Assembly (NCBI RefSeq): GCF_035989305.1
Contig: NZ_CP108514.1
Coordinates: 2,976,501-3,040,500, forward strand
Direction: 5' to 3'
Length of the DNA stretch: 64,000 nt
From: Streptomyces sp. NBC_01233
GTDB lineage: Bacteria > Actinomycetota > Actinomycetes > Streptomycetales > Streptomycetaceae
Under the pieces are notes generated by a model. The model ran no database searches. It saw only the letters and a list, made by a program, of their open reading frames with translations, and was not told the origin of the DNA. The stretch's first letter is position 1. Each line of letters starts with the position of its first letter. Position numbers and translations under genes: made by a program. Positions 8,097 through 17,499 of the stretch are shown piece by piece.

Positions 8097-8837
8097 TCAG
8101 CTCTTGGTGCTCTTGTAGCCCCGCCCCCATTGGAGCCCCCAGCCGTACAGCCGGTCCAGCTCGGCCTGGAACCCGTACACGAACTTCACCTCGCGCCGCA
8201 CGACCAGCTCGCCCTTGACCTTCTCCAGGGAGACCACCGCGCAGGAGCGGGCCTGCGGGTGCCGCTCGTCCAGCGGGATCTCGATCCTCGGCCCCGTGAC
8301 GGGGAAGAGGGTCACCATGGCGTGCGTCCGGTCGAAGGCCGGGGTCTGGTCGTAGATGTAGACGAAGACCAGCAGCCGCTTGATCTCGTCGGCGTGGTCG
8401 AGGTTGATGTAGAGGGTCTCCCCTGAGGCCGAACCGAACCGGTCGTCCCCGCTGAGCTTGACGTACGGCGGGTCGTTGAGGTCGCCCAGCAGGTTCCCCA
8501 GCGGCTGCACGGCGCCACGGGTGCCGTCGGTCAGCTCGTACAGGCAGCCCATGTCGAGGTCGACGTTGACCATGCCCTGGGTGTGCGCCTGCACCATGTC
8601 CGGCTTGAACAGCTTGAACGGGTGCCGGAAGAGCTGGCCGCTCTGGCCCGAGCGACCGCCGATGTCCGAGGTGCGCATCCGCCAGGACAGATTGACGCGC
8701 AGATTGCCGTGGACGGCCCCCTGTTTGGTGAGCGACACCGTCGCGTGCCGCTTGGTCAGCTCGATCGCGTTCGACGAGGCGCTGCCCGACTGGAACTGCA
8801 CGGCGCGGCTGCCCATGATGCCGTCGAAGAAGCCCAT
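8097..8837 (-). CDS. TerA-like tellurium resistance family protein
   Basis: A 246-residue cytoplasmic protein related to TerD/TerA. It starts MGFFDGIMGSRAVQF and carries a region like LVNVDLDMGCLYEL-TDGTRG followed by PYVKLSGDDRFGSASGETLYINL and KRLLVFVYIYDQTPAF, equivalent to the acidic Asp-rich Ca2+ loop and following beta strands of TerD-type domains. No signal peptide or membrane segment. It converges on the 7302 TerD gene and is followed upstream by the DUF475 gene, so all the Ter proteins sit together. Family identity is confident; the TerA subgroup assignment is less so. Confidence 0.8.
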   Translation of the reverse strand: MGFFDGIMGSRAVQFQSGSASSNAIELTKRHATVSLTKQGAVHGNLRVNLSWRMRTSDIGGRSGQSGQLFRHPFKLFKPDMVQAHTQGMVNVDLDMGCLYELTDGTRGAVQPLGNLLGDLNDPPYVKLSGDDRFGSASGETLYINLDHADEIKRLLVFVYIYDQTPAFDRTHAMVTLFPVTGPRIEIPLDERHPQARSCAVVSLEKVKGELVVRREVKFVYGFQAELDRLYGWGLQWGRGYKSTKS

Positions 8838-8889
8838 CCCCTTACCCCCCTGATCCCCTGGTCCCCTGATCCCTGTGGAGCCTACGGAA

Positions 8890-8933
8890 GCGGGGCGGCC
8901 CTCCGGGTCCGTGGACCCGGTGGACCGCCCCGC
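8890..8933 (-). terminator. Terminator hairpin after the DUF475 gene
   Basis: Two nested stems: GCGGGGCGG (8890-8898) pairs with CCGCCCCGC (8925-8933), and inside it CCGGGTCC (8903-8910) pairs with GGACCCGG (8913-8920). It lies 29 bases past the leftward DUF475 stop, with no U-run, as is usual in Streptomyces. Confidence 0.7.
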
Positions 8934-8961
8934 AGTTGAGCGTTCCGCATTACCGCCGCGG

Positions 8962-10083
8962 TCATGCCTCGGCGGTGGAACCCTCCAGTTCCAGGCGCTT
9001 GTTGCGGCGCACCGAGGACCAGAAGGACCATCCGATGAGCAGCACGCCGACGAGACCCGTGATGATCTCGTTGATCTCGTACTGGATGGTGACGAGCAGG
9101 ATCACGGCGAGGGCGCCGATGGCGTAGTGCGCGCCGTGCTCCAGGTAGACGTAGTCGTCGAGGGTGCCCTGGCGGACCAGGTAGACGGTCAGCGAACGGA
9201 CGTACATGGCACCGATGCCGAGGCCGAGGGCCATGAGCACGATGTCGTTGGTGATGGCGAAGGCGCCGATGACCCCGTCGAAGGAGAAGGAGGCGTCGAG
9301 GACCTCGAGGTAGAGGAACATGAAGAAGGCGGCCTTGCCGGCCATGGCGACGGCCGAGACGGGCTTGCCGCTCCGCTTGGCTTCTTCCTCGGCCTCGTGC
9401 TCGGCCTCCTCCTCTTCCTCCAGCTTGTTCTCGAAGTAGCCGGAGAGGCCGCCGACGACCATGTAGGTGATCAGGCCGAGGATGCCGGAGATCAGGACGG
9501 TCTGCGCCTTGTCCACGTGGATGCCACCGTGCTGGTGGGCGTTGGCCCCGACGGTCATCGAGGCGATGGCCAGAACGATCAGCGCGATGCAGGCGGACAG
9601 CATGTCGACCTTGCCGAGCTTGGCGAGCGGACGCTCCAGCCAGGCGAGCCACTTGATGTCACGGTCCTCGAAGATGAAGTCGAGGAAGATCATCAGCAGG
9701 AACATGCCACCGAACGCGGCGATGGACGGGTGAGCGTCGGTGACGAGCTGCTCGTACATCTCCTTGTCGTTGATGGCCAGTTCCACGGCCTCGATGGGCC
9801 CGATCTTGGCGCTGATCGCGACGATCACAACGGGGAAGACCAGTCGCATACCGAAGACCGCGATGAGCACGCCGATGGTGAGGAAGATCTTCTGCCAGAA
9901 GGCATTCATCTTCTTCAGGATTCCGGCGTTGACCACCGCATTGTCGAAGGACAGCGAGATCTCGAGGACGGACAGGATCGCCACGATCCCGAAGGCCTGC
10001 CACCCCCCGTAGAACACCGCTGCGACCAGACCGAGCGCAGTGATTGCGAACGACCAGCCGAAGGTTTTGAGAACCACTGGCAC
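8962..10083 (-). CDS. DUF475 TerC-like integral membrane protein
   Basis: A 373-residue polytopic membrane protein. About nine hydrophobic helices are visible, starting with FGWSFAITALGLVAAVFYGG. Two acidic membrane motifs, LEISLSFDNAVVNA (~41-54) and LEVLDASFSFDGVIGAF, are the paired signature of the TerC/DUF475 fold and are thought to handle a metal ion. A charged Glu-rich cytoplasmic loop (KLEEEEEAEHEAEEEAKR) lies between the halves. It follows the TerD gene at 10103 by 19 bases in the same direction, so the two are probably co-transcribed, matching the known TerC-TerD partnership at the membrane. Confidence 0.9.
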   Translation of the reverse strand: MPVVLKTFGWSFAITALGLVAAVFYGGWQAFGIVAILSVLEISLSFDNAVVNAGILKKMNAFWQKIFLTIGVLIAVFGMRLVFPVVIVAISAKIGPIEAVELAINDKEMYEQLVTDAHPSIAAFGGMFLLMIFLDFIFEDRDIKWLAWLERPLAKLGKVDMLSACIALIVLAIASMTVGANAHQHGGIHVDKAQTVLISGILGLITYMVVGGLSGYFENKLEEEEEAEHEAEEEAKRSGKPVSAVAMAGKAAFFMFLYLEVLDASFSFDGVIGAFAITNDIVLMALGLGIGAMYVRSLTVYLVRQGTLDDYVYLEHGAHYAIGALAVILLVTIQYEINEIITGLVGVLLIGWSFWSSVRRNKRLELEGSTAEA

Positions 10084-10102
10084 CCCATCGTCTTGTACGG
10101 CT

Positions 10103-10678
10103 TTACGAAACGTTGACCCCGAAGTCTAGAGCGATGCCTCGGAGCCCCGACGCGTACCCCTGCCCCACCGCACGGAACTTCCATTCGCCCCCGTACCGGT
10201 AGACCTCGCCGAAGATCATCGCGGTCTCGCTGGAGGCGTCCTCAGAGAGGTCGTAGCGGGCCAGTTCCTGGCCGTCGGCCTGGTTCGCCACGCGGATGAA
10301 GGCGTTACTGACCTGGCCGAAGCTCTGCCGGCGGCTGTCCGCCTCGTGGATGGAGACCGGGAAGACTATCTTGTCCACCCGGGCCGGCACCTTGGTCAGG
10401 TCGATGATGATCGACTCGTCGTCGCCGTCACCCTCGCCGGTGAGATTGTCCCCCGTGTGTTCGACGGAGCCGTCGGGGCTCTTCAGGTTGTTGTAGAAGA
10501 CGAAGTACTCGTCCCCCAGCACCCGGCCGCTGTTGCAGAGCAGCGCGCTGGCATCGAGGTCGAAGTCGGCTCCCGTGGTCGAGCGCGCGTCCCATCCAAG
10601 ACCGATCAGCACCCTGGTGAGGTTCGGTGCGGCCTTGGACAGGGAGACATTGCCCCCCTTGGCGAGTGTGACGCCCAT
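10103..10678 (-). CDS. terD: TerD-family stress protein
   Basis: A 191-residue canonical TerD protein from [15 protein letters not shown] to the C-terminal DFGVNVS. Conserved parts: [17 protein letters not shown] (Asp-rich Ca2+-binding loop), [20 protein letters not shown] with [10 protein letters not shown] (second acidic loop), and [16 protein letters not shown]. It resembles the gene at 10821 closely and the two are likely a tandem duplication. The DUF475 gene lies 19 bases downstream. A good GGAGGA precedes the ATG on the minus strand. By family it is a cytoplasmic calcium-binding protein linked to tellurite and other stresses and, in Streptomyces, to development. Confidence 0.93.
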   Translation of the reverse strand: MGVTLAKGGNVSLSKAAPNLTRVLIGLGWDARSTTGADFDLDASALLCNSGRVLGDEYFVFYNNLKSPDGSVEHTGDNLTGEGDGDDESIIIDLTKVPARVDKIVFPVSIHEADSRRQSFGQVSNAFIRVANQADGQELARYDLSEDASSETAMIFGEVYRYGGEWKFRAVGQGYASGLRGIALDFGVNVS

Positions 10679-10701
10679 GTTGTGGTCCTCCCCGGACGAC
10701 G

Positions 10702-10733
10702 GTGTGGCGGTGTGGCGGTGTGGCGGTGTGGCG
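10702..10733. repeat. Four tandem copies of an 8-bp unit in the terD leader
   Basis: GTGTGGCG is repeated four times without change, 24 bases upstream of the 10678 ATG, in the 142-bp gap between the two terD genes. The number of copies could vary between strains by slippage. Confidence 0.85.
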
Positions 10734-10768
10734 GTGCAGTGCACGTGTACAGCGATGTGGTGAAGCGC

Positions 10769-10803
10769 GTCCGGCGCCGTACACACAGTGCACGGCGCCG
10801 GAC
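10769..10803 (-). terminator. Terminator hairpin after the second terD
   Basis: GTCCGGCGCCGT (10769-10780) pairs perfectly with ACGGCGCCGGAC (10792-10803) around an 11-base loop, 18 bases past the stop of the 10821 gene. It probably separates the two terD transcripts. Confidence 0.78.
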
Positions 10804-10820
10804 GGATGGACTGCTCGGGG

Positions 10821-11396
10821 TCAGACGTTGACGCCGAAGTCCTGCGCGATGCCGCGCAGACCGGAGGCGTAGCCCTGGCCGATGGCGCGGAACTTCCACT
10901 CCGCGCCGTTGCGGTACAGCTCGCCGAAGACCATGGCGGTCTCGGTCGAGGCGTCCTCGGAGAGGTCGTAGCGGGCGAGCTCGGTGTTGTCGGCATGGTT
11001 CACGACGCGGATGTACGCGTTGCGGACCTGGCCGAAGCTCTGCTGGCGGCTCTCGGCCTCGTAGATCGAGACCGGGAAGACGATCTTGGCTACGTCGGCG
11101 GGAACGCCGGCGAGGTTGACCTTGATCGCCTCGTCGTCGCCCTCGCCCTCACCGGTGGTGTTGTCACCGGTGTGCTCGACCGAGCCGTCGGGGCTCTTCA
11201 GGTTGTTGAAGAAGACGAAGTTCGCGTCGCTGGTGACCTTGCCCTGGTCGGTGGTCAGGATCGCGCTGGCGTCGAGGTCGAAGTCGACGCCGGTGGTGGT
11301 GCGAGCATCCCAGCCCAGACCGACGATGACCGCCGTCAGGTTAGGCGCGGCCTTGGTCAGCGAGACGTTGCCGCCCTTGCTGAGGCTGACTCCCAC
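10821..11396 (-). CDS. terD: TerD-family stress protein (paralogue)
   Basis: A 191-residue TerD protein, [15 protein letters not shown] to DFGVNV. It has the same acidic loops as its neighbour: [10 protein letters not shown], then [19 protein letters not shown], and [15 protein letters not shown] near the end. Sequence differences from the 10103 copy are spread evenly, so the duplication is not recent. A hairpin terminator follows it. On the minus strand TAGGAT (11469-11464) lies 68 bases upstream of the start and could be the -10 of its promoter, although no good -35 is visible. Confidence 0.93.
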   Translation of the reverse strand: MGVSLSKGGNVSLTKAAPNLTAVIVGLGWDARTTTGVDFDLDASAILTTDQGKVTSDANFVFFNNLKSPDGSVEHTGDNTTGEGEGDDEAIKVNLAGVPADVAKIVFPVSIYEAESRQQSFGQVRNAYIRVVNHADNTELARYDLSEDASTETAMVFGELYRNGAEWKFRAIGQGYASGLRGIAQDFGVNV

Positions 11397-11534
11397 GGGT
11401 CCTCCATTGGGTTCTGTGTGGGGCGGTGCCCCGTCGTGCGGTTGCTACCGGATCAACGTTTCGATCCTAGTGACGGGTTCCCGCCCGTAAGCGGTTTTCG
11501 CAGGGAACTGCGCGTACGGCCCGGGCAGACTCGC

Positions 11535-11993
11535 TCAGAGGCTGTCGAGCGCCTTGATGTACTCGTTCAGGTCACGTGCGTCGGGCAGCCCGTTGACCAC
11601 GGTCCAGCGCACCACGCCGTCCTTGTCGATGATGAAGGTGCCGCGGACCGCACAGCCCTTCGCCTCGTCGAAGACGCCGTACGCGCGGGAGGTCTCCCCG
11701 TGCGGCCAGAAGTCCGACAGCAGCGGGTAGTCCAGGCCCTCCTGCTCCCCGAAGACCCGCAGGGTCGGCACGGAGTCGTTGGAGACCGCGAGGAGCTGCA
11801 CGTCGTCGTTCTGGAAGCGCGGGAGCTGGTCGCGCAGCTCGCACAGCTCGCCGGTGCAGACTCCCGTGAAGGCGAACGGGTAGAAGAGCAGCACCACGGC
11901 CTTCTCGCCGCGGAAGTCGGAGAGCCGCACGGTGGCGCCGTGGTTGTCCTTGAGCTCGAAGTCCGGGGCCTTGTCGCCGACCTCGATCGCCAT
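11535..11993 (-). CDS. Peroxiredoxin (AhpE-like)
   Basis: A 152-residue thiol peroxidase of the AhpC/TSA-Redoxin type. The peroxidatic Cys46 lies in [14 protein letters not shown], and Cys51 is five residues later. Length and motif fit the actinobacterial AhpE-like one-Cys or atypical group that reduces peroxides in the cytoplasm. ATG 11993 is chosen over an in-frame ATG three codons earlier because AAGGGA sits eight bases before it; both are possible. It lies next to DUF3052 and aceE, the usual Streptomyces order. Confidence 0.9.
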   Translation of the reverse strand: MAIEVGDKAPDFELKDNHGATVRLSDFRGEKAVVLLFYPFAFTGVCTGELCELRDQLPRFQNDDVQLLAVSNDSVPTLRVFGEQEGLDYPLLSDFWPHGETSRAYGVFDEAKGCAVRGTFIIDKDGVVRWTVVNGLPDARDLNEYIKALDSL

Positions 11994-12074
11994 CTGTCGC
12001 ATCCCTTCGTTCCTGCATGACTGCGTTGGGCTGTTCGGGTGAGAGACAGCTTAGGGCGGCCGGGGCCTCGAACG

Positions 12075-12110
12075 CGTACACCCCGCCGACCGGGGTCGAC
12101 GGGGTGTACG
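12075..12110 (-). terminator. Terminator hairpin after the DUF3052 gene
   Basis: CGTACACCCCG (12075-12085) pairs perfectly with CGGGGTGTACG (12100-12110). The 14-base loop can fold further. It lies 22 bases past the DUF3052 stop and before the peroxiredoxin start. Confidence 0.78.
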
Positions 12111-12132
12111 AGATGTCCTCGAGGGACGCTGC

Positions 12133-12564
12133 TCAGCGCTTCTTGGCGGCAGTCTTGGGCGTCACCAGCTTGGTGGCGGCCCACTCCTTGCCGACGGGAG
12201 CGCCCTTGGCCAGCGAGAGACCTGCGGTCTCCGCGGCTTCCTGGATGTCGCTGGCCTCGACGTAGCCGGGACGGCCCGTCTTGGGGGTCAGCAGCAGGAT
12301 CAGTGCGCCGTCCTCGATCAGCTCGGTGGCATCGACCAGTACGTCCGCCAGATCGTCGGCGTCGGGTTCCTCTCGGAACCACAGCAGTACGGCGTCCGCG
12401 ACGTCGTCGTAGTCCTCGTCGACGAGTTCGCCGACGAGCTCCTCGACGACATCACGAAATTCCTGATCGACGTCGTCGTCGTAGCCGATCTCCTGGACCA
12501 CCTGTTCGGACTGGAAACCCAGCCGGGCGGCCAGGCTCTCCGCGTGGTCCGCGGTCGCGCTCAC
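12133..12564 (-). CDS. DUF3052 family protein
   Basis: A 143-residue acidic soluble protein found next to aceE in Streptomyces. Visible features are SLAARLGFQSEQVVQEIGYDDDVD, a strongly acidic middle (EELVGELVDEDYDDVADAVLLWFREEPDADDL) and a C-terminus ending in Lys/Arg. No catalytic motif is evident; function is unknown. Start GTG at 12564 is chosen because AGGAGG lies six bases upstream; an ATG four codons before that overlaps the ribosome site. It is divergent from aceE over a 436-bp gap. Confidence 0.85.
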   Translation of the reverse strand: MSATADHAESLAARLGFQSEQVVQEIGYDDDVDQEFRDVVEELVGELVDEDYDDVADAVLLWFREEPDADDLADVLVDATELIEDGALILLLTPKTGRPGYVEASDIQEAAETAGLSLAKGAPVGKEWAATKLVTPKTAAKKR

Positions 12565-13000
12565 GGGGTGCCTCCTGCTCATGTTCGGTGAATGTCTTCG
12601 GCGGCGCGCGTACGCGCAGCATTGGGCGTAGTCCACACGGGCGCGGCGGATCGCGCAAGTACCCGGCCGCCGAGACCGTCGAAACGGTGACGATTGCGGC
12701 CGTCTCGCCGCAACTTTCAGCGTTCCCGTGTGCACCTCTGGTGACTCATCCCACACCATTCCAGCTCATTCGGCATCATCGGCGGCCCTCGCCGGCTTTC
12801 CTACCTGTTTGAGCGACGAACGGTCTCACGGAGCCGGCGTCCGGCTCGGGCGTAAGATCGCGGTCTGTCTGGACCCGCCACCGATCTTCCGGCCATTACC
12901 CGGTGGTAAAGATGACGATTTCGGCCGAGCGTAAGAGCATGGGAGGCGGCGCCCCCCAGATACGGCTTCAGCACGACTCCCCCGACAGCGAAGGAACAGC
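12565..13000. other. Long divergent intergenic region before aceE
   Basis: 436 bases without a convincing gene separate DUF3052 and aceE. The clearest signal is an inverted repeat TTACC-CGGT-GGTAA at 12896-12909, about 90 bases before the aceE start, which could be an operator. No riboswitch fold or RNA gene is recognised. aceE has GAAGGAA just before its GTG. Confidence 0.5.
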
Positions 13001-15733
13001 GTGGCTTCCGCATCCGATCGCAATCCGATCATCATTGGCGGCCTGCCGAGTCAGGTCCCGGACTTCGATCCGGAGGAGACGCAGGAGTGGCTCGACTCCC
13101 TGGACGCCGCAGTCGACGAGCGGGGCCGTGAACGCGCCCGCTACCTGATGCTGCGGCTGATCGAGCGGGCCCGCGAGAAGCGCGTGGCCGTTCCCGAAAT
13201 GCGCAGCACGGACTACGTCAACACGATCGCCACCAAGGACGAGCCGTTCTTCCCCGGCAACGAGGAGATCGAGCGCAAGGTTCTGAACGCCACCCGGTGG
13301 AACGCGGCCGTCATGGTCTCGCGCGCCCAGCGTCCCGGGATCGGGGTGGGCGGCCACATCGCCACCTTCGCCTCCTCCGCCTCCCTCTACGACGTGGGCT
13401 TCAACCACTTCTTCCGGGGCAAGGACGAGGGCGACGGCGGCGACCAGATCTTCTTCCAGGGCCACGCCTCCCCCGGCATCTACGCCCGCGCCTACCTCCT
13501 GGACCGGCTCTCCGAGCAGCAGCTCGACGCGTTCCGCCAGGAGAAGTCGAAGGCCCCGTACGGCCTTTCCAGCTACCCGCACCCGCGGCTGATGCCGGAC
13601 TTCTGGGAGTTCCCGACCGTCTCGATGGGCCTCGGCCCGCTCGGCGCGATCTACCAGGCCCGGATGAACCGGTACATGGAGGCGCGCGGGATCGCGGACA
13701 CCTCCAAGTCCCACGTTTGGGCGTATCTCGGTGACGGCGAGATGGACGAGCCGGAGTCGCTCGGCCAGCTGTCGATCGCCGCCCGCGAGGGCCTGGACAA
13801 CCTGACCTTCGTGGTCAACTGCAACCTGCAGCGGCTCGACGGCCCGGTGCGCGGCAACGGCAAGATCATCCAGGAGCTGGAGTCGCAGTTCCGCGGGGCC
13901 GGCTGGAACGTCATCAAGCTGATCTGGGACCGGTCCTGGGACCCGCTGCTGGCCCAGGACCGCGACGGCATCCTGGTCAACAAGATGAACACCACCCCGG
14001 ACGGGCAGTTCCAGACGTACGCCACCGAATCGGGCGCGTACATCCGCGACCACTTCTTCGGGGACGACCAGCGGCTGCGCGCCATGGTCGAGAACATGAC
14101 CGACTACCAGATCCAGCACCTGGGCCGGGGCGGGCACGACCACAAGAAGGTCTACGCGGCGTACGCGGCGGCCAAGGCCCACAAGGGCCAGCCGACGGTG
14201 ATCCTGGCGCAGACGGTCAAGGGCTGGACGCTCGGCCCGAACTTCGAGGGCCGCAACGCGACGCACCAGATGAAGAAGCTGACGGTCGACGACCTCAAGC
14301 GCTTCCGCGACCGCCTGCACATCCCGATCACCGACCAGCAGCTGGAGGGCGGGGCGCCGCCGTACTACCACCCGGGCCGCAACTCCCCCGAGATCCAGTA
14401 CATGCACGACCAGCGCAGCTCACTGGGCGGCTACGTGCCGACCCGCGTGGTGCGCGCCAAGCCGCTGGAGCTGCCGGGCGACGCGACGTACGCGGCCGCC
14501 AAGAAGGGCTCGGGCCAGCAGTCGATCGCCACCACGATGGCCTTCGTCCGCATCCTGAAGGACCTGATGCGGGACAAGGAGATCGGCAAGCGGTTCGTGC
14601 TGATCGCGCCCGACGAGTACCGCACCTTCGGTATGGACGCGTTCTTCCCGAGTGCCAAGATCTACAACCCGCTGGGCCAGCAGTACGAGGCGGTCGACCG
14701 CGACCTGCTGCTCGCGTACAAGGAGTCGCCGACCGGCCAGATGCTGCACGACGGCATCTCGGAGGCGGGCTGCACGGCCTCGCTGATCGCCGCGGGTTCG
14801 GCGTACGCGACGCACGGCGAGCCGCTGATCCCGGTCTACGTCTTCTACTCGATGTTCGGTTTCCAGCGCACGGGTGACCAGTTCTGGCAGATGGCCGACC
14901 AGCTGGCGCGCGGCTTCGTCCTCGGCGCGACCGCCGGGCGGACCACCCTGACGGGTGAGGGCCTGCAGCACGCCGACGGTCACTCCCAGCTGCTCGCCTC
15001 GACGAACCCGGGCTGCGTGGCGTACGACCCGGCCTACGGCTACGAGATCGCGCACATCGTCAAGGACGGTCTGCGGCGCATGTACGGGCCGGAGGCGGAG
15101 GACGTCTTCTACTACCTGACCGTCTACAACGAGCCGATCCAGCACCCGGCCGAGCCGGCGGACGTCGACGTGGACGGCATCCTCAAGGGCATCCACCGGG
15201 TGTCGCGGGGCACCTCGGGCATCGTCGGGGCGCAGCTCATGGCCTCGGGCGTGGCGGTGCCGTGGGCGCTGGAGGCGCAGCGGATCCTGGCCGCGGAGTG
15301 GAACGTCCGGGCGGACGTCTGGTCGGCGACCTCCTGGAACGAGCTGCGCCGCGAGGCGGTCGAGGTGGAGCAGCACAACCTGCTCCACCCGGAGGAGGAG
15401 CAGCGCGTTCCGTACGTGACGCGGAAGCTGTCGGGTGCGGAGGGGCCGTTCGTGGCGGTCTCGGACTGGATGCGTTCGGTCCCGGACCAGATCTCGCGGT
15501 GGGTGCCCGGGCCGTACACCTCGCTGGGCGCGGACGGCTTCGGTTTCGCGGACACGCGCGGTGCGGCCCGGCGGTTCTTCCACATCGACGCGCAGTCGGT
15601 GGTCCTGGCGACGCTCACCGAGCTCGCGAAGACCGGTCAGGTCGACCGTTCGGTGCTGAAGCAGGCCGTCGACCGGTACCAGCTGCTGGACGTGGCGGCG
15701 GCCGACCCGGGCGCGGCGGGCGGAGACGCCTGA
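13001..15733 (+). CDS. aceE: Pyruvate dehydrogenase E1 component, homodimeric type
   Basis: A 910-residue thiamine-diphosphate enzyme that decarboxylates pyruvate and reductively acetylates the lipoyl domain of E2, feeding acetyl-CoA to central metabolism. The ThDP/Mg2+ motif is [10 protein letters not shown]..., ending in [13 protein letters not shown] (about residues 245-290). The N-terminus carries [16 protein letters not shown] and the active-site strand [21 protein letters not shown]. The C-terminal transketolase-like domain includes [22 protein letters not shown]. Length equals that of other actinobacterial AceE proteins. Start GTG 13001 has GAAGGAA upstream. Followed by a strong hairpin. 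Confidence 0.97.
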   Translation: MASASDRNPIIIGGLPSQVPDFDPEETQEWLDSLDAAVDERGRERARYLMLRLIERAREKRVAVPEMRSTDYVNTIATKDEPFFPGNEEIERKVLNATRWNAAVMVSRAQRPGIGVGGHIATFASSASLYDVGFNHFFRGKDEGDGGDQIFFQGHASPGIYARAYLLDRLSEQQLDAFRQEKSKAPYGLSSYPHPRLMPDFWEFPTVSMGLGPLGAIYQARMNRYMEARGIADTSKSHVWAYLGDGEMDEPESLGQLSIAAREGLDNLTFVVNCNLQRLDGPVRGNGKIIQELESQFRGAGWNVIKLIWDRSWDPLLAQDRDGILVNKMNTTPDGQFQTYATESGAYIRDHFFGDDQRLRAMVENMTDYQIQHLGRGGHDHKKVYAAYAAAKAHKGQPTVILAQTVKGWTLGPNFEGRNATHQMKKLTVDDLKRFRDRLHIPITDQQLEGGAPPYYHPGRNSPEIQYMHDQRSSLGGYVPTRVVRAKPLELPGDATYAAAKKGSGQQSIATTMAFVRILKDLMRDKEIGKRFVLIAPDEYRTFGMDAFFPSAKIYNPLGQQYEAVDRDLLLAYKESPTGQMLHDGISEAGCTASLIAAGSAYATHGEPLIPVYVFYSMFGFQRTGDQFWQMADQLARGFVLGATAGRTTLTGEGLQHADGHSQLLASTNPGCVAYDPAYGYEIAHIVKDGLRRMYGPEAEDVFYYLTVYNEPIQHPAEPADVDVDGILKGIHRVSRGTSGIVGAQLMASGVAVPWALEAQRILAAEWNVRADVWSATSWNELRREAVEVEQHNLLHPEEEQRVPYVTRKLSGAEGPFVAVSDWMRSVPDQISRWVPGPYTSLGADGFGFADTRGAARRFFHIDAQSVVLATLTELAKTGQVDRSVLKQAVDRYQLLDVAAADPGAAGGDA

Positions 15734-15822
15734 CGCCTGCGGCGTGCCCGGCGGGGTGAGGGCGGGCCGGCGGGTCCCGGTCCGCCCCGCCCCGCCCCGC
15801 GCGCGCACGGCGTGCGGACCCG

Positions 15823-15860
15823 GCGCGGGTCCCGGCTCCGGCCGGGGCCCGCGCTTCTTT
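15823..15860 (+). terminator. Terminator after aceE
   Basis: GCGCGGGTCCCGG (15823-15835) pairs with CCGGGGCCCGCGC (15842-15854), 13 pairs with one G-T, around a 6-base loop, followed by TTCTTT. It lies 90 bases past the aceE stop and just before the channel gene. Confidence 0.75.
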
Positions 15861-15883
15861 ACGCGTTGCCTACGATGCTCGGC

Positions 15884-16741
15884 ATGAAGGAACCCTCCCG
15901 TCAGGCGCAGTGGGAACGCCGTACTCAGGCCCCGCTGCTGGTGCTCGCCCTGGCCTTCGCCGTCGCGTACGCCGTGCCGATCGTCGCCCCCGACGCGGAC
16001 GCGGGAGTGCACCGGGCGTGCTCGCACGCGGAGTGGGTGGTGTGGGGGGCCTTCGCCCTCGACTACATGGTCAGGCTCGGGCTCTCGCGGGACCGCCGGC
16101 ACTTCGTGCGGACCCACTGGCTGGACCTGGCGGCCGTGGTGCTGCCGCTCGTGCAGCCGCTGCGGCTGCTGCGGCTGGTCGCCACGCTGATGCTGGTGGG
16201 CCGGCGAGCCCGGATGGCCCCGCAGATCCAGCTGACGACGTACGTGGCCGGGGCGGTCGTGGGGCTGCTGATGTTCGGCTCGCTGGCGGTGCTGAGCGTG
16301 GAGCGGGACGCCCCCGACGGGAACATCAAGAACCTGGGCGACGCCGTGTGGTGGTCCTTCACCACGATGACGACGGTCGGGTACGGGGACCACTCGCCCA
16401 CCACCGGACTCGGCCGGGTCCTGGCCGTGGGCCTGATGCTGTCGGGGATCGCCCTGCTCGGTGTGGTGACCGCCAACATCGCCGCCTGGTTCATCTCCCG
16501 CTTCGACCGCGACGACCAGGCGGATCGGCTCCAGCTGGCGGCCATCCGGGAGCTCCGGGAGGAGGTGCGGGCGCTGCGCGGCGAGGTCGCCCGGCTGGGC
16601 GGCGCGGGGGCCACGGGCGGGGCCGCGGCCGGAGCCGCACCGGCACCGGCACCAGCACCCGCACCCGCACCCGCACCCGCACCCGCACCCGACCGGCCGA
16701 ACGCCCCGGCGCAGCGGGGAGCTACCTCTCCCACACCTTGA
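15884..16741 (+). CDS. Voltage-type potassium channel
   Basis: A 285-residue ion channel. Hydrophobic segments near residues 16-36, 50-65, 82-95, 98-106 and 117-138 form a reduced sensor; pore helix and filter follow at WWSFTTMTTVGYGDH (TVGYGD 164-169), then the inner helix LAVGLMLSGIALLGVVTANIAAWF. An Arg-rich helix (LRLLRLVATLMLVGRRAR) resembles S4. After it comes a cytoplasmic coiled coil (REEVRALRGEVARL) and a Pro-Ala repeat tail. ATG 15884 is chosen: TACGAT at 15872-15877 is a -10-like hexamer only a few bases before it, suggesting leaderless translation. Its 3' end overlaps the opposing gene by 20 bases. Confidence 0.88.
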   Translation: MKEPSRQAQWERRTQAPLLVLALAFAVAYAVPIVAPDADAGVHRACSHAEWVVWGAFALDYMVRLGLSRDRRHFVRTHWLDLAAVVLPLVQPLRLLRLVATLMLVGRRARMAPQIQLTTYVAGAVVGLLMFGSLAVLSVERDAPDGNIKNLGDAVWWSFTTMTTVGYGDHSPTTGLGRVLAVGLMLSGIALLGVVTANIAAWFISRFDRDDQADRLQLAAIRELREEVRALRGEVARLGGAGATGGAAAGAAPAPAPAPAPAPAPAPAPDRPNAPAQRGATSPTP

Positions 16742-17117
16742 ACGCCCGCACCTGGTAGGGCGACTGGGGCAGCCAGACCCCGTCGCCCGGGTAGGTCTGG
16801 AACTCGCCGGTCTCCGCGCACTCCGCCGACTGGTACGTGGTCACCGGCCGCCCGGTGCGGTTGGTGAGCGACTGGGCGCTGGTCCCGGCGGGCAGCGCGG
16901 TGCAGCTGTCGACGGCCAGGGTGCTGAGCTCGTGGGTCCGCTTGGTGCCCTTGAACTCCGGTTTCGCCCACAGGCACAGCTGCCCGGTCGCGCAGGCCCC
17001 GAGGGTCGGCGGGCCCGCAGCCTGGGCCGTGGTGGCCGTACTCGGGATGAGGGCGGTGAGGGCCAGGACGGTCGCGGCCAGGACCGTGGTGACGCGCGTG
17101 GTTCCACACGTACGCAT
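16722..17117 (-). CDS. Secreted peptidase inhibitor family I36-like protein
   Basis: A 131-residue predicted secreted protein. A Sec signal peptide is clear: basic MRTCGTTR, a hydrophobic core VTTVLAATVLALTALIPS, and cleavage probably after TTAQA. The mature part has CATGQLCLWAKPEFKG, the beta/gamma-crystallin-like start of I36 family inhibitors, and about four Cys that may form disulphides. No proven inhibition target. The last 20 bases overlap the end of the channel gene on the other strand. Confidence 0.72.
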   Translation of the reverse strand: MRTCGTTRVTTVLAATVLALTALIPSTATTAQAAGPPTLGACATGQLCLWAKPEFKGTKRTHELSTLAVDSCTALPAGTSAQSLTNRTGRPVTTYQSAECAETGEFQTYPGDGVWLPQSPYQVRAFKVWER

Positions 17118-17499
17118 GACGGGTCAACTCCTTGTGGACGGCGGGCGCCCGGACCGATTCCGAGGCCTCGCTGACACCACGCTGACCTGCGGTGACGGGC
17201 GGGCGGAAGGGGCCCCGGGCGGGTCCACCCGGATAGGCGACGGCCCAGCCGGAACCGTCCGGCGGGGCCGTCGTACGTATGGAGTTGACGCTTCCGGGAG
17301 CCGTCGGAGCGGGCCCGCGCCCGTTCCGGCGGGGGTGGCGCCCCGGACGGCGGCCGACCCGAACGTGTCATGCGCGGCCGGTCGCACGCGCGGGCCCGCG
17401 GCGGCGGACGGCCCTTCGCAAACGGCTTAACGCGACGGTCGCGGCCCGCCGGTCACCGGTACGCTGACCGCCCACTCGGCGTCGGAAGGGAGCCCCGGA
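17118..17499. other. Divergent intergenic region, no gene seen
   Basis: 382 bases between the inhibitor-like gene and the TetR gene. I see no open frame with a ribosome site and no clear hairpin. TACGCT at 17460-17465, 35 bases before the TetR start, is a possible -10 element without a good -35. Confidence 0.4.

Noticed and set aside
14420..16393. 657-codon minus-strand frame over aceE
   Set aside because: Antisense shadow of aceE, rich in Arg, His and Pro, with no motif.
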